Part shown: positions 35,193 through 43,522 of the stretch, piece after piece
Layout of the letters: the number at the start of each line of letters is the position of its first letter
Position numbering within the stretch: the stretch's first letter is position 1
Assembly: GCA_965208275.1 (NCBI GenBank)
Contig: OZ242331.1
Span: 3,534,001-3,598,000 of the forward strand
DNA: 64,000 nucleotides
DNA from: Bin5 sp022827195
GTDB taxonomy: Bacteria; Chloroflexota; Anaerolineae; Caldilineales; Caldilineaceae
Reading direction: 5' to 3'
Notes under the pieces: model-generated
What the model saw: the letters and a program-made list of their open reading frames with translations, nothing else
Told to the model about the DNA's origin: nothing
Database searches by the model: none
Program-made: the position numbers and the translations under genes

Positions 35193-36038
35193 ATGGAACT
35201 CAAACTCTCGTGCCCCGATTTCACCTTTCCCCTGCTGCCGCATGACGATGTGTTGCAGCTGATCGCGATGTTGGGCTTTCAGGGGGTCGACATCGGGCTG
35301 TTTGAAGACCGCTCGCACATCTATCCGAGCCACGTGATGCCGGACCTGGCAGGCTCGGCGCGCGACCTCTCGAGCCGCGTGCGCGACAAGGGGCTGGAGA
35401 TCGCCGACGTCTACTTTCAGGCATCGGGGCCGGGGCTGATGGACCTGGCGATCAACCATCCTGATGCCGAAGACCGCCGCAAGGCGCGCGATCTGTTCGC
35501 GCGCGTGGTCGAGTTTACGCTGCGGTGCAATGCTACCCATATATCGATCGAGCCCGGCCTGCTGTGGGAGGGAGAATCCTACGAGACGTCGCTGCAGCGG
35601 GCGTGCGAGGAGCTGGCTTGGCGGGTCGAGCTGGCGCAGGAGGCGGGCTGTGTCTGCGCAGTCGAGCCGAACGTCGAGTCGGTGGCGCGCACGCCGGCGC
35701 AGACGCACCGCCTGCTGGAGATGACACCGGGGCTGACGTTGACGCTCGACTACTCGCATTTTGCCTACAGAGAGATCAGCGACGACGAGAGCGAAACGCT
35801 GATCCCGCATACGTCCCACTTTCACGTGCGCGGGGGGCATAAGAACCGCCTGCAGTCGAAATACCAGGACAACGTGATCGACTACCGGCGGGTCGTGCGG
35901 GCGCTGCACGAGGCCGGTTACGCAGGCTATATCTGCGTCGAGTATGTGTGGACGGAGTGGGAAGGCTGCAACGAGGTCGATAACCTGTCGGAGACGATCC
36001 AGATGCGCGATCTGCTGCGGTCGGTTGACCTGACCTAA
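35193..36038 (+). CDS. Sugar phosphate isomerase/epimerase family TIM-barrel protein
   Basis: 281-residue AP-endonuclease-2-like barrel, the group that contains xylose isomerase-like, tagatose epimerase and inosose-handling enzymes. The metal-binding residues appear in order: HISIEPGLLW, CAVEPNVESV, LTLDYSHFAY, HFHVRGGHKN and YICVEYVWTEWE. ATG 35193 is preferred (GGAGAAGC upstream) over GTG 35160. The 60-residue C-terminal segment is nearly duplicated in the gene scar at 45615-45800. It lies upstream of the binding-protein gene of importer II, an arrangement that the scar shows once existed in the third importer locus too. Confidence 0.85.
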   Translation: MELKLSCPDFTFPLLPHDDVLQLIAMLGFQGVDIGLFEDRSHIYPSHVMPDLAGSARDLSSRVRDKGLEIADVYFQASGPGLMDLAINHPDAEDRRKARDLFARVVEFTLRCNATHISIEPGLLWEGESYETSLQRACEELAWRVELAQEAGCVCAVEPNVESVARTPAQTHRLLEMTPGLTLTLDYSHFAYREISDDESETLIPHTSHFHVRGGHKNRLQSKYQDNVIDYRRVVRALHEAGYAGYICVEYVWTEWEGCNEVDNLSETIQMRDLLRSVDLT

Positions 36039-36096
36039 GGGCCTTGTACCGGCTTTGCGCCCATATCGGCACCTGCGGGGTCCGGAATTTCGGTGT

Positions 36097-36125
36097 TTGT
36101 ACCTTCTTCAGCCGTCGTTTATACT
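36097..36125 (+). promoter_or_regulatory. Sigma70-type promoter of ABC importer II operon
   Basis: TTGTAC (36097-36102), 17-bp spacer ending in CGTCGTT, TATACT (36120-36125). Upstream lies AATTTCGGTGTTTG, closely similar to the AATTTTTCGCGTTTG of the promoters at 43338 and 45858. Confidence 0.75.
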
Positions 36126-36255
36126 GGAACGCGTTGGTTTTCAAAAAAATATAGTTTATTTCATCAGTTGACGTATAGCGGGCGTTCTGCTCATCCATTA
36201 TTACGAAAGGGACAGAATAGCTGCCAGAATTAACACATGGGAAAGGGAGGAGATC

Positions 36256-37608
36256 ATGGCTGACGAGCTGAATCGCAGGGATTTTCTGGTCCGCACTGCA
36301 GCAGTGGCGGGAGCGACGGCCGGCGCTGCGCTGATGCAGGCGTGCATGCCGGTTGCAGCGCCCGAAGAGGATGCAGCGGGCCCGCAGATGGCAGAGCCTG
36401 TCAAGTTGACGCTGTGGCAGGGCAGTTGGCTATGGGACGAATACTTCCCCACCATCGGCCCCAATATGGAGGCCGCGGGCATCATGCCCAAGGTCGAGAT
36501 CGACAACCCACCGATCGGCTGGGACGAACTGTACGAAAAGTACTGGCTGGCCGGCGAGGCCGGCGTCTTTCCCGACCTGATCTGGGCCGCGCCGGACATG
36601 ATGGTGCGTTCGCTCAACAACGATGCCTGGCTCCCGATCCCCAAAGAGGCGATCTCCTACGACTGGATCAACGAGAGCTTCATCAAGCAGTCGATTGACC
36701 AACTCTTGGTTGATGGAAGCTATTACCTCATTTGTTGGGAGATGGCCACGATGGCCCTCCAGGTGAACCGAACGATCCTGCAGGAGGTCGGCTTCGACAG
36801 TGAACCGGCCAGCTTTGAGGAGTTCCTGGAAATGGCCAAAGCGTCTGTGTCCAAAGACGGGGACAAGGTGTTGCGCTCCGGCTTCGGAATCCATGGCGTC
36901 AAGGACATTTACAGAGACATTCTACAGAGCATGGGGGGCGAGCATCTGACCGACCTCTTCGCCACCGAGATACCCTTCAACAATGAATTGGGCTGGGAAG
37001 CGTGGGAGCTATTGGCGGATTTCGAGCGGGCGCATGATGTGCTCCACTTCAAGTTCGGCAAGGGCCTTGGTTGGACGGGCCAGACGTACTCACAGGGCTT
37101 CTCCGCTTTTGGCTGGACTTCGGCGGCCATAAACAGTGAGCTGGAAGCCAACGTGCAGGATGTGGAGACGGGCACGATCAGCGCCCGCCACTGTATGCCT
37201 GTGATTGGCCCAGGCGGCTACCGGCTCGGCATTGCGCCCAACTGGGGGATGGTCGTGACTTCGGCCACGGCTGAAGAGAAGCGGGACGCGGCCTGGCAGG
37301 TCTACAAATACGGTCTTTCGAAAGAAAACCTGCTCGACTACATCTCCTACACCAACACGCCGCCCACGCACGTGGAGATCGCGGCGATGGGCGCGGATGC
37401 CTTCGCGGGGGACAGAGCACCGCAGTACGCGGTCGAACTGGCCGACGCCGTCTGCTGTGGCAAGGTCTTTGCTCTGCCGCCGGACATCCCGTTGTGGGAT
37501 TCCGTGCACGAGACGATCTACGAGAAGATCGTTTTCGACGGCATGTCCGCGCAGGACGCCATGGCATCGGAGATGTCAACTCTGGAAAAGGCGCTGCAAC
37601 TGAGTTGA
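36256..37608 (+). CDS. ABC transporter substrate-binding lipoprotein (Tat signal), importer II
   Basis: 450-residue extracellular binding protein of the carbohydrate type. Its signal is twin-arginine plus lipobox: LNRRDFLVRTAAVAGATAG...MQAC. The mature part has the typical SBP pattern (VFPDLIWAAPDMMVRSLNNDAWLPI; WQVYKYGLSKENLLDY). The ribosome-binding site GGGAGGAG is strong. It precedes two permease genes and then PfkB, PhyH and GH32 genes, pointing to a fructose-containing ligand (inference from context). Confidence 0.9.
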   Translation: MADELNRRDFLVRTAAVAGATAGAALMQACMPVAAPEEDAAGPQMAEPVKLTLWQGSWLWDEYFPTIGPNMEAAGIMPKVEIDNPPIGWDELYEKYWLAGEAGVFPDLIWAAPDMMVRSLNNDAWLPIPKEAISYDWINESFIKQSIDQLLVDGSYYLICWEMATMALQVNRTILQEVGFDSEPASFEEFLEMAKASVSKDGDKVLRSGFGIHGVKDIYRDILQSMGGEHLTDLFATEIPFNNELGWEAWELLADFERAHDVLHFKFGKGLGWTGQTYSQGFSAFGWTSAAINSELEANVQDVETGTISARHCMPVIGPGGYRLGIAPNWGMVVTSATAEEKRDAAWQVYKYGLSKENLLDYISYTNTPPTHVEIAAMGADAFAGDRAPQYAVELADAVCCGKVFALPPDIPLWDSVHETIYEKIVFDGMSAQDAMASEMSTLEKALQLS

Positions 37609-37817
37609 CGGCTTTGAACAGTCAACTGCGGGGGGTGAGGGATCTTCTTTCCTCGCTCCTCGCTCCTCTCCCATCTTCGCTCTCTCCAGGTCTGGCTCTC
37701 CGTCGCGCAACCGCCTATTCGTTCCCCTTCTTTGCGGCAGGCAGTTGCCGCGCCGGTTTGAACTTGACAATGTGGCGGCCGGTGGCGTTGTCTCAGGCCA
37801 AAGCGGGAGGTGTTTGA

Positions 37818-38732
37818 ATGCCTTCTCTTGTCCATCCCGCGCCCGATCGATCGAGAACGATGCGTTCCCAGCAGGTGTTGACCGCCTACCTGTTTGTGCT
37901 GCCGGCCATCGTTTTCTTTCTGATTTTCCTTGTCTATCCGCTTGTGCGCGGGCTGGCGATGAGTTTGCAGGACTACCAGATCGCGGCGCCGGAAAAACCA
38001 TTCGTCGGACTGGAAAACTATCGCAAGCTCTTCGACGATCCCGACTTCTCCGCCTCCCTTCTGGCCACTTTCAAGTTTACAGCGATGTTCGTCCCTGCGG
38101 TGATCCTGGTCGCGCTGGGGCTGGCCGTGATGCTCAACATGATCCGCCGCGGCGCGGCCCTCTACCGCGCCATCTACTTCGCGCCGGTAATGACCGCCGG
38201 CGTGGCCGTAGCGCTCATCTGGCGCTACGTCATGCACCCCAGTCTGGGCAGCGCCAACCTTGTGCTGGAAAGTGTGGGGCTGCCGCCACTGAATTGGTTC
38301 GTCGATGCCGCCACAGCCATGCCCAGCCTGGTGCTCGTCTCGGTCTGGCAGTCGATGGGCTTGCAGACGATCCTCTTCCTGGCGGGCCTGCAAGGGATTC
38401 CGCAACACTTCTATGATGCCGCCAAGATCGACGGCGCAGGGCAGTGGCAAAGTTTCCGCTATGTCACGCTCCCGCTGCTCCAGCACACAACGCTCTTCGT
38501 CACGGTCACGACGATCATCAGCTCGTTTCAGGTCTTTACACTCGCATTTCTTTTCGGGCGCGATGGCGGACCCGGCAAGAGCCTTTTGGTAATGGTTCTT
38601 TACATCCAGCATACGATCATGGGACGCGGCAACGCGGGCTACGCCGCGGCCATGGCATTTGTTCTCTTCGCCATCATTATGCTTTTCACACTGGCGCAGC
38701 TGGCCTTGTTACGGGCGCGCTGGGAGTACTGA
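37818..38732 (+). CDS. Sugar ABC transporter permease (MalF/UgpA type), importer II
   Basis: 304-residue six-helix permease. The first helix is QVLTAYLFVLPAIVFFLIFLVYPLV. The EAA loop is GIPQHFYDAAKIDGAGQWQSFRYVTLPLL. GGGAGGTG precedes the ATG. The 209 bp between the binding-protein gene and this start are pyrimidine-rich with short TCCTCGC-type repeats, and no gene is seen there. Confidence 0.92.
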   Translation: MPSLVHPAPDRSRTMRSQQVLTAYLFVLPAIVFFLIFLVYPLVRGLAMSLQDYQIAAPEKPFVGLENYRKLFDDPDFSASLLATFKFTAMFVPAVILVALGLAVMLNMIRRGAALYRAIYFAPVMTAGVAVALIWRYVMHPSLGSANLVLESVGLPPLNWFVDAATAMPSLVLVSVWQSMGLQTILFLAGLQGIPQHFYDAAKIDGAGQWQSFRYVTLPLLQHTTLFVTVTTIISSFQVFTLAFLFGRDGGPGKSLLVMVLYIQHTIMGRGNAGYAAAMAFVLFAIIMLFTLAQLALLRARWEY

Positions 38733-38733
38733 G

Positions 38734-39624
38734 ATGAAGGAGACGACCGCGCCTACGCACGCCTGGCTGCGCGGCGGAAGAGCCTTTCAACTGCTCTCGT
38801 ACCTCCTGCTGACGCTGGCCGCAGGCTGGGTGGTCTTTCCTTTCCTGTGGGGCGTGCTGGGCGCCTTCAAACCAGGGCACCAGATTCTGCGCATCCCGCC
38901 CACTCTGATCGCCGATGAGTGGACGCTGCAGAACTTCCGCGCCCTGACCAAGGTTTTCCCCGTGGCACGCATCTATGCCAACAGTCTGTTTGTATCCACT
39001 GCAGCCACAGCGGCGCAGATCATCACCAGCGCCATGACCGGATACGCCCTGGCTCGATTCGACTTTCCGGGGCGACAGACGCTTTTTCTGCTCATCCTCT
39101 CGACGATGATGGTCCCCTTTTTCGTCGTCCTCGTACCACTCTTCGTCATGGTTGTCAGCTGGGGCTGGCTCGATACATACCACGCCTTGATTGTCCCGGT
39201 GCTTTTCACGCCATTCGGCATCTTTCTGCTGCGCCAGTTTGCGATGACGATTCCGAACGAGCTTCTCGACGCGGCGCGCATCGACGGCGCGAACGAGTTC
39301 CGAATCTTCGTACAGATTGCGATGCCGATTCTGACACCGGCGATGGGGGCACTGGGCATCTTCGCCTTCACCGGAATCTGGGGGGACTTCCTGTGGCCCC
39401 TGTTTGTAATCAACACGGGGGACCTACGCACACTCCCTGTCGCGCTCAGCACGCTTGTCACGGTCAACCCGCGCGGAATGGGCGCTGCCGGAAGGGGGAC
39501 GCATCAGCTCGGTATCCTGATGGCCGGTGACTTGATCGTCGTTGTGCCGGTTTTGGTCGTCTTCTTCATCTTTCAACGTTACATCACCCGGGGCGTCGCG
39601 CTCACTGGAATGGGCGGGCACTAA
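38734..39624 (+). CDS. Carbohydrate ABC transporter permease (MalG/UgpE type), importer II
   Basis: 296-residue permease with helices beginning LLSYLLLTLAAGWVVFPFLW. The EAA loop is TIPNELLDAARIDGANEFRIFVQIAMPILTPAM, followed by FTGIWGDFLWPLFV. ATG 38734 is chosen because it begins one base after the upstream stop and has GGGAG in front; a longer frame would overlap the first permease by 70 bases. As in importer I, no ATPase gene accompanies the permeases. Confidence 0.92.
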   Translation: MKETTAPTHAWLRGGRAFQLLSYLLLTLAAGWVVFPFLWGVLGAFKPGHQILRIPPTLIADEWTLQNFRALTKVFPVARIYANSLFVSTAATAAQIITSAMTGYALARFDFPGRQTLFLLILSTMMVPFFVVLVPLFVMVVSWGWLDTYHALIVPVLFTPFGIFLLRQFAMTIPNELLDAARIDGANEFRIFVQIAMPILTPAMGALGIFAFTGIWGDFLWPLFVINTGDLRTLPVALSTLVTVNPRGMGAAGRGTHQLGILMAGDLIVVVPVLVVFFIFQRYITRGVALTGMGGH

Positions 39625-39646
39625 CTGTAAACGGGGAGACGAAGAG

Positions 39647-40588
39647 ATGTTCGACGTTGTCGGCCTGGGATGCGCATGTGTCGATTTTCTGGGCGTTGTC
39701 CCCTACATGCCGGGGCTGGATGATGAGATCCAGATGCTTGCCGCCAGCCGACAGGGCGGCGGAGAAGTAGCGACTGCGCTGGTGGCCCTGGCACGGCTGG
39801 GTTCGACAGTCTCCTACGTCGGCCAGATCGGCGACGACCCTTCAGGCGACCTGATTGCGACAGAATTTGAACAGTATGGCGTCGACACAAGCCATCTGCT
39901 TGTCGAGAGGGGAGCCACCTCCCAGACAAGCATCGTGCTGGTCGATGATGAGTCAGGCAAGCGCACGATTTTGGGCGTTCCCTTCACCGCCTCCGAGATC
40001 GCGCCGGATCAGATCAGGCCCGGCTTCGTCGAAAAAGCGAGATATCTTCTACTGGATGGGACGGCGCGCCAAGCCGCCTTGGAGGCGGCGAGAAGGGCGC
40101 GCAGCGCCGGCGTCCCGGTGGTGCTCGATGCCGATGTGGTGGCGCTCGATTCCGAAATCGAGGCCCTCCTTGACCTGACGGACATTCTGATACCATCGAA
40201 GAGCTTTTCGCAGCGCTTTACCGGAACGGAAAATGTAGAAAAGGCCTTAGAGACCTTTCGCACCTTTGGCGCCTCGATCATTCTGATCACACTGGGGGAA
40301 GAGGGTTGCGTCTGCTATGCAGACGGCGATACCTTCCACACACCGATCTTCGAGGTGGATGTGGTCGATACGACAGGGGCCGGCGACGTCTTCCACGGCG
40401 CCTTCGTTCGGGGCCTGCTGCAGGACTGGGAGCTGCCGCAGACGGTCGAGTTCGCCGCGGCGGTGGCCGCCATCAAGTGCGCCAAGCTGGGCGGACGGGC
40501 CGGAATTCCCACGGCCGGGGAGACTGCCAGCTTTCTGGCCGGTCGAGAGACGCAGTTTGATTACTCCCAGTTGACGGCTCACGGCTAG
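39647..40588 (+). CDS. PfkB family carbohydrate kinase
   Basis: Ribokinase-type sugar kinase of 313 residues. The first PfkB signature is GGGEVATALVALARLGSTVSYVGQIGDDPSG near residues 35-65. The second, with the catalytic Asp, is VVDTTGAGDVFHGAFVRGL near 240-258 (GAGD anion hole). ATG 39647 is preceded by GGGGAG. With a GH32-like hydrolase two genes downstream, the simplest reading is a fructokinase phosphorylating fructose released in the cytoplasm; ribose, nucleoside or ketohexose alternatives cannot be excluded. Confidence 0.9.
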   Translation: MFDVVGLGCACVDFLGVVPYMPGLDDEIQMLAASRQGGGEVATALVALARLGSTVSYVGQIGDDPSGDLIATEFEQYGVDTSHLLVERGATSQTSIVLVDDESGKRTILGVPFTASEIAPDQIRPGFVEKARYLLLDGTARQAALEAARRARSAGVPVVLDADVVALDSEIEALLDLTDILIPSKSFSQRFTGTENVEKALETFRTFGASIILITLGEEGCVCYADGDTFHTPIFEVDVVDTTGAGDVFHGAFVRGLLQDWELPQTVEFAAAVAAIKCAKLGGRAGIPTAGETASFLAGRETQFDYSQLTAHG

Positions 40589-40684
40589 CACAGGTCGCTG
40601 GCCCCGAACAAGACCTTTTACGGCCCCGCTCGAAATGGGAACGATATCGGCCTTGCATTTGGTAGGAGAAGCGGTGTCATCGCC

Positions 40685-41563
40685 ATGTCTACGCAAGCCC
40701 AGGCCAGGGAGAAAAGATACCAGCTGATTGAAGAAGGCTACTGCGTCATTGATCAGGTATTGGACCATGGATTCGCGGCCGAACTCAGGCGGGTTTCGGC
40801 GCGCATTCGCGAGGAGGAGGAACAACGACTCGACGCCGTGAAATATCACGGTACTCTGATCGAACCTGCCTACCGGGATCCAGTCTACGCTCGCCTCATT
40901 GCCTGGCAGCCAAGTCTCGATCTTTTGGCGGCGATGGGTTTCGGGGAAGTGCGCTGGGAGGGCTCCATGTATCTCATCAACAAACTGCCCTTTGGCCCGC
41001 CGTTGTATTGGCACCAGGACTGGGTATGGTGGGACCATCCTGTCAGCAGCGAGGCGCGGCCGATGCAGGTGTTTCTTTCATACTACCTGACCGACACCAG
41101 TGTCAGGAATGGCTGCCTGCGCGTCATCCCGGGCTCGCATCTGCGCCGCTTCGACCTGCACGACGAGCTCCTGATCGGCCCCGGCCATGTCGATTGGACG
41201 AAGGGCGAAGAGGCCGAAGGGGTCAATCAGGCAATGCTGCTGGACCATCCCGCTGCGGTCGATGTGCCGGCGAAAAGCGGCTCGCTGGTGATAGCCGACG
41301 CCAGGCTGCTGCACAGCACGCATGCCAACCAGACGCCCCGGCACCGGCCGCTCGTGCTGGTGTGGTATTTTCTCGATTTCCAGCATTTTCCGGCGGAAAT
41401 CAAGGAGGCATGCAAGGTCGAATACGATTTTCGGCCTCCCAACTGGTGGGAGGGGGACGTGGGCGATGCGGTCAAACATCTGGTCGTCCAGGGCAGGAGA
41501 ACGGGGAAGGCTGTCTCCGGCAACCGTGTTCCGGGCGTTCATCTGCGCAGAACGAAGGAGTGA
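40685..41563 (+). CDS. Phytanoyl-CoA dioxygenase (PhyH) family protein
   Basis: 292 residues. The metal motif is WHQDWVWWDHP (H-x-D, about residues 103-105), with the distal His in LLHSTHANQTPRHRPLVLVWYF, which also includes the Arg candidate for 2-oxoglutarate. NGCLRVIPGSHLRRFDLHDEL is the usual connecting loop. It differs in sequence from the 5895/31520 subfamily. It lies between the sugar kinase and the GH32 gene; its stop is 3 bp before the GH32 start, so the two are co-transcribed. Confidence 0.87.
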   Translation: MSTQAQAREKRYQLIEEGYCVIDQVLDHGFAAELRRVSARIREEEEQRLDAVKYHGTLIEPAYRDPVYARLIAWQPSLDLLAAMGFGEVRWEGSMYLINKLPFGPPLYWHQDWVWWDHPVSSEARPMQVFLSYYLTDTSVRNGCLRVIPGSHLRRFDLHDELLIGPGHVDWTKGEEAEGVNQAMLLDHPAAVDVPAKSGSLVIADARLLHSTHANQTPRHRPLVLVWYFLDFQHFPAEIKEACKVEYDFRPPNWWEGDVGDAVKHLVVQGRRTGKAVSGNRVPGVHLRRTKE

Positions 41564-41566
41564 GCA

Positions 41567-43264
41567 ATGATGAATGTGAGCAATCCAGACCGGACGCCTG
41601 GGCTCCCGGACAGTGAAATCGATTTTCGCGGCTCTCGGTTCGTCGCCCCAGCCGGCGCGCTGACCGGGCTGGCGCTGCGCGTTGCACGCCTGGACGAGGA
41701 CCCGCACCGCCCCCGCTACCATTTCCAGCCCAGGGCCGGTGAGTTTTTCCAGGACACGATCCCCTTCTTCTGGAAAGGTGTGTACCATGTCTTTTTCCAG
41801 TACGCGCCCGATGAGTGGGCGGGGGACAAGTGCGTGTGGGGACACGTCAGAAGCGCCGACCTTATCCATTGGGAGGAGCTGCCGGTTGCCATTACCAACG
41901 GGCCGGAGCAGTATGACCGGGCGCTGTGCGCCAGCGGCTGCGTGTTGAGCCATGAGGGCAAGATCCACATCTTTTACGGCGGCGTTGACGGGGAGACGCG
42001 CGAGGAGACCCACTGTCTGGCTACCGCCCTGGATGACGACCTGATTCGCTGGGAGAAAGATGCTGCCAATCCGATCATGCGCCGGGCCGATCTACTGCCG
42101 ACAGATGTTTACCATCTGCACGGGCGCTGGTCCGACCCTGACATCTGGAAGGAAGGCGACACCTGGTATATGCTCCTGGCCGCCTCGCTGGCCGACCAGA
42201 AAACGGCCGCGATTCCTCTCTACGCCAGCAATGACCTGCGCAACTGGTCCTACGTGAGTTGCTTTTACCAGGCCGGCGCGGCGCCGATGCGGGCCATGGA
42301 ATACCCGCACTTTTTCGAGCTGGACGGCCGCCACGTCCTCTTCCATCATCCATGGGGAATGTTCACCACTTTTGTCGAAGTCGGTGAACATAAGGAGGGA
42401 CGCTTTGTCTCACAGCGCCGCACACACTACGACTCCGCGCGCGCCTGCGCCACCAAAACGCTGCTGGATGACCAGGGACGCCGCATCGCCTGGAGCTGGG
42501 TGCTGGAGGACCGGCCGGCCGGGGCTGAATCGCAGCCGTTGGACTCGCCCACGCGGCGGGCCGGTTGGAGCGGCCTGATGTCGCTGCCGCGTCAGTTGCA
42601 CGTCGCCGCCGACGGTGCACTCCTGATGGAGCCGCCCATTGAACTGGAAGCGCTGCGCGGAGGTCACACCCGGTTGCCATCCTTTGCTCTGGGAACAGAG
42701 AGCCCGCCGGATGCACCCGGCACGGTCAGCAGCCAGCTGCTCCTGGACGGCGTGCGCGGGGATTGTTTGGAGATCATCGCCCGAATTCGACCACAGGGGG
42801 CCAGCCGCTTCGGCCTGCTCGTCCGCTGCGCGCCGGACCTAACCGAAGCGGCTCGCATCGGCATCGACCTGGAGAGTGGCAAACTCAGTTTCGACAATAC
42901 CCACGGCAGTCTGGAGAGCGAGGTCTTCAGGACGGTGCGCGAGGTGGACCTGCCGATGGCAGAGGACGGGCTGGTTACCTTGCGAGTCTATGTCGATCGC
43001 TCGGTTGTGGAGGTGTTCGCCAACCGCAATCGCGCTTGCATAACGGGCCGGACCTATCCCAAGCGGCCTGACAGCCTGCATGTCGGCCTCTTCAGCACAG
43101 GTGGCCGCGTGCGCTGCGAAGGGATCGACATCTGGGAGATGGCCCCTATTCACGCGCCTGCAGGACATGGCGGAAGCGGGCAAAAGGACGCGGCTGCGGA
43201 CGGGTACGAATTCCCGAACATCACCGACGAAGAACGTGAGATCCTGGGTTGGCCCAAGAGTTGA
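41567..43264 (+). CDS. GH32-like beta-fructosidase, divergent active-site entry
   Basis: 565-residue five-bladed propeller plus C-terminal beta-sandwich of the GH32 group (invertase/levanase/inulinase). The usual W-M-N-D-P-N-G nucleophile box is replaced by FFQDTIPFFWKGVYHVFFQY, where the Asp of FQD is the candidate nucleophile. The R-D-P motif reads WSDPDIWKEGDTWYML, and the acid/base E-C box reads RAMEYPHFFELDG. The C-terminal domain shows VYVDRSVVEVFANRNRACITGRTYP, strongly typical of GH32. No signal peptide. AAGGAG lies upstream; two ATG codons are in tandem. It fits with the adjacent PfkB kinase in using a fructoside, but substitutions at two signature boxes leave activity uncertain. Confidence 0.8.
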   Translation: MMNVSNPDRTPGLPDSEIDFRGSRFVAPAGALTGLALRVARLDEDPHRPRYHFQPRAGEFFQDTIPFFWKGVYHVFFQYAPDEWAGDKCVWGHVRSADLIHWEELPVAITNGPEQYDRALCASGCVLSHEGKIHIFYGGVDGETREETHCLATALDDDLIRWEKDAANPIMRRADLLPTDVYHLHGRWSDPDIWKEGDTWYMLLAASLADQKTAAIPLYASNDLRNWSYVSCFYQAGAAPMRAMEYPHFFELDGRHVLFHHPWGMFTTFVEVGEHKEGRFVSQRRTHYDSARACATKTLLDDQGRRIAWSWVLEDRPAGAESQPLDSPTRRAGWSGLMSLPRQLHVAADGALLMEPPIELEALRGGHTRLPSFALGTESPPDAPGTVSSQLLLDGVRGDCLEIIARIRPQGASRFGLLVRCAPDLTEAARIGIDLESGKLSFDNTHGSLESEVFRTVREVDLPMAEDGLVTLRVYVDRSVVEVFANRNRACITGRTYPKRPDSLHVGLFSTGGRVRCEGIDIWEMAPIHAPAGHGGSGQKDAAADGYEFPNITDEEREILGWPKS

Positions 43265-43337
43265 GGCTCTGTGTGCCGCGCAATCGCGGCGTTCGCGAAC
43301 AGGGCGACAGGCGGCAATCGGGGCTAATTTTTCGCGT

Positions 43338-43366
43338 TTGTTCCAATTCCCACTTTCAACTACAAT
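43338..43366 (+). promoter_or_regulatory. Sigma70-type promoter of the first oligopeptide-type binding-protein gene
   Basis: TTGTTC (43338-43343), 17-bp spacer, TACAAT (43361-43366), preceded by AATTTTTCGCGTTTG, which is identical to the sequence before the promoter at 45858. A small hairpin, GCCGCG-CAAT-CGCGGC (43275-43290), and the palindrome GTTCGCGAAC (43291-43300) lie just upstream. Confidence 0.7.
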
Positions 43367-43522
43367 GGCGGTCAATCGCTATCCACATGGGAACCGTTGC
43401 CGTTTCCGAGATCCCATGAACGTCGTTTCCCACAAAGCCAAACAATTCATCGACAGTCCCGTAGTATCAGCGAATCCAGCGCGTATCGAAATCCCATTTC
43501 ACACGCAAAAGGAGAAACAGAA

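Noticed and set aside
29011..35909. Two very long minus-strand frames opposite the glycosidase genes (to 744 and 689 residues)
   Set aside because: Arg/Val/His-rich translations with no recognisable domain lie over plus-strand genes with clear family motifs; such frames are expected in high-GC genes.
43275..43300. Hairpin and GTTCGCGAAC palindrome as a terminator or operator
   Set aside because: A 6-bp stem with no T run and a single palindrome occurrence do not support either role on their own; only mentioned with the promoter.
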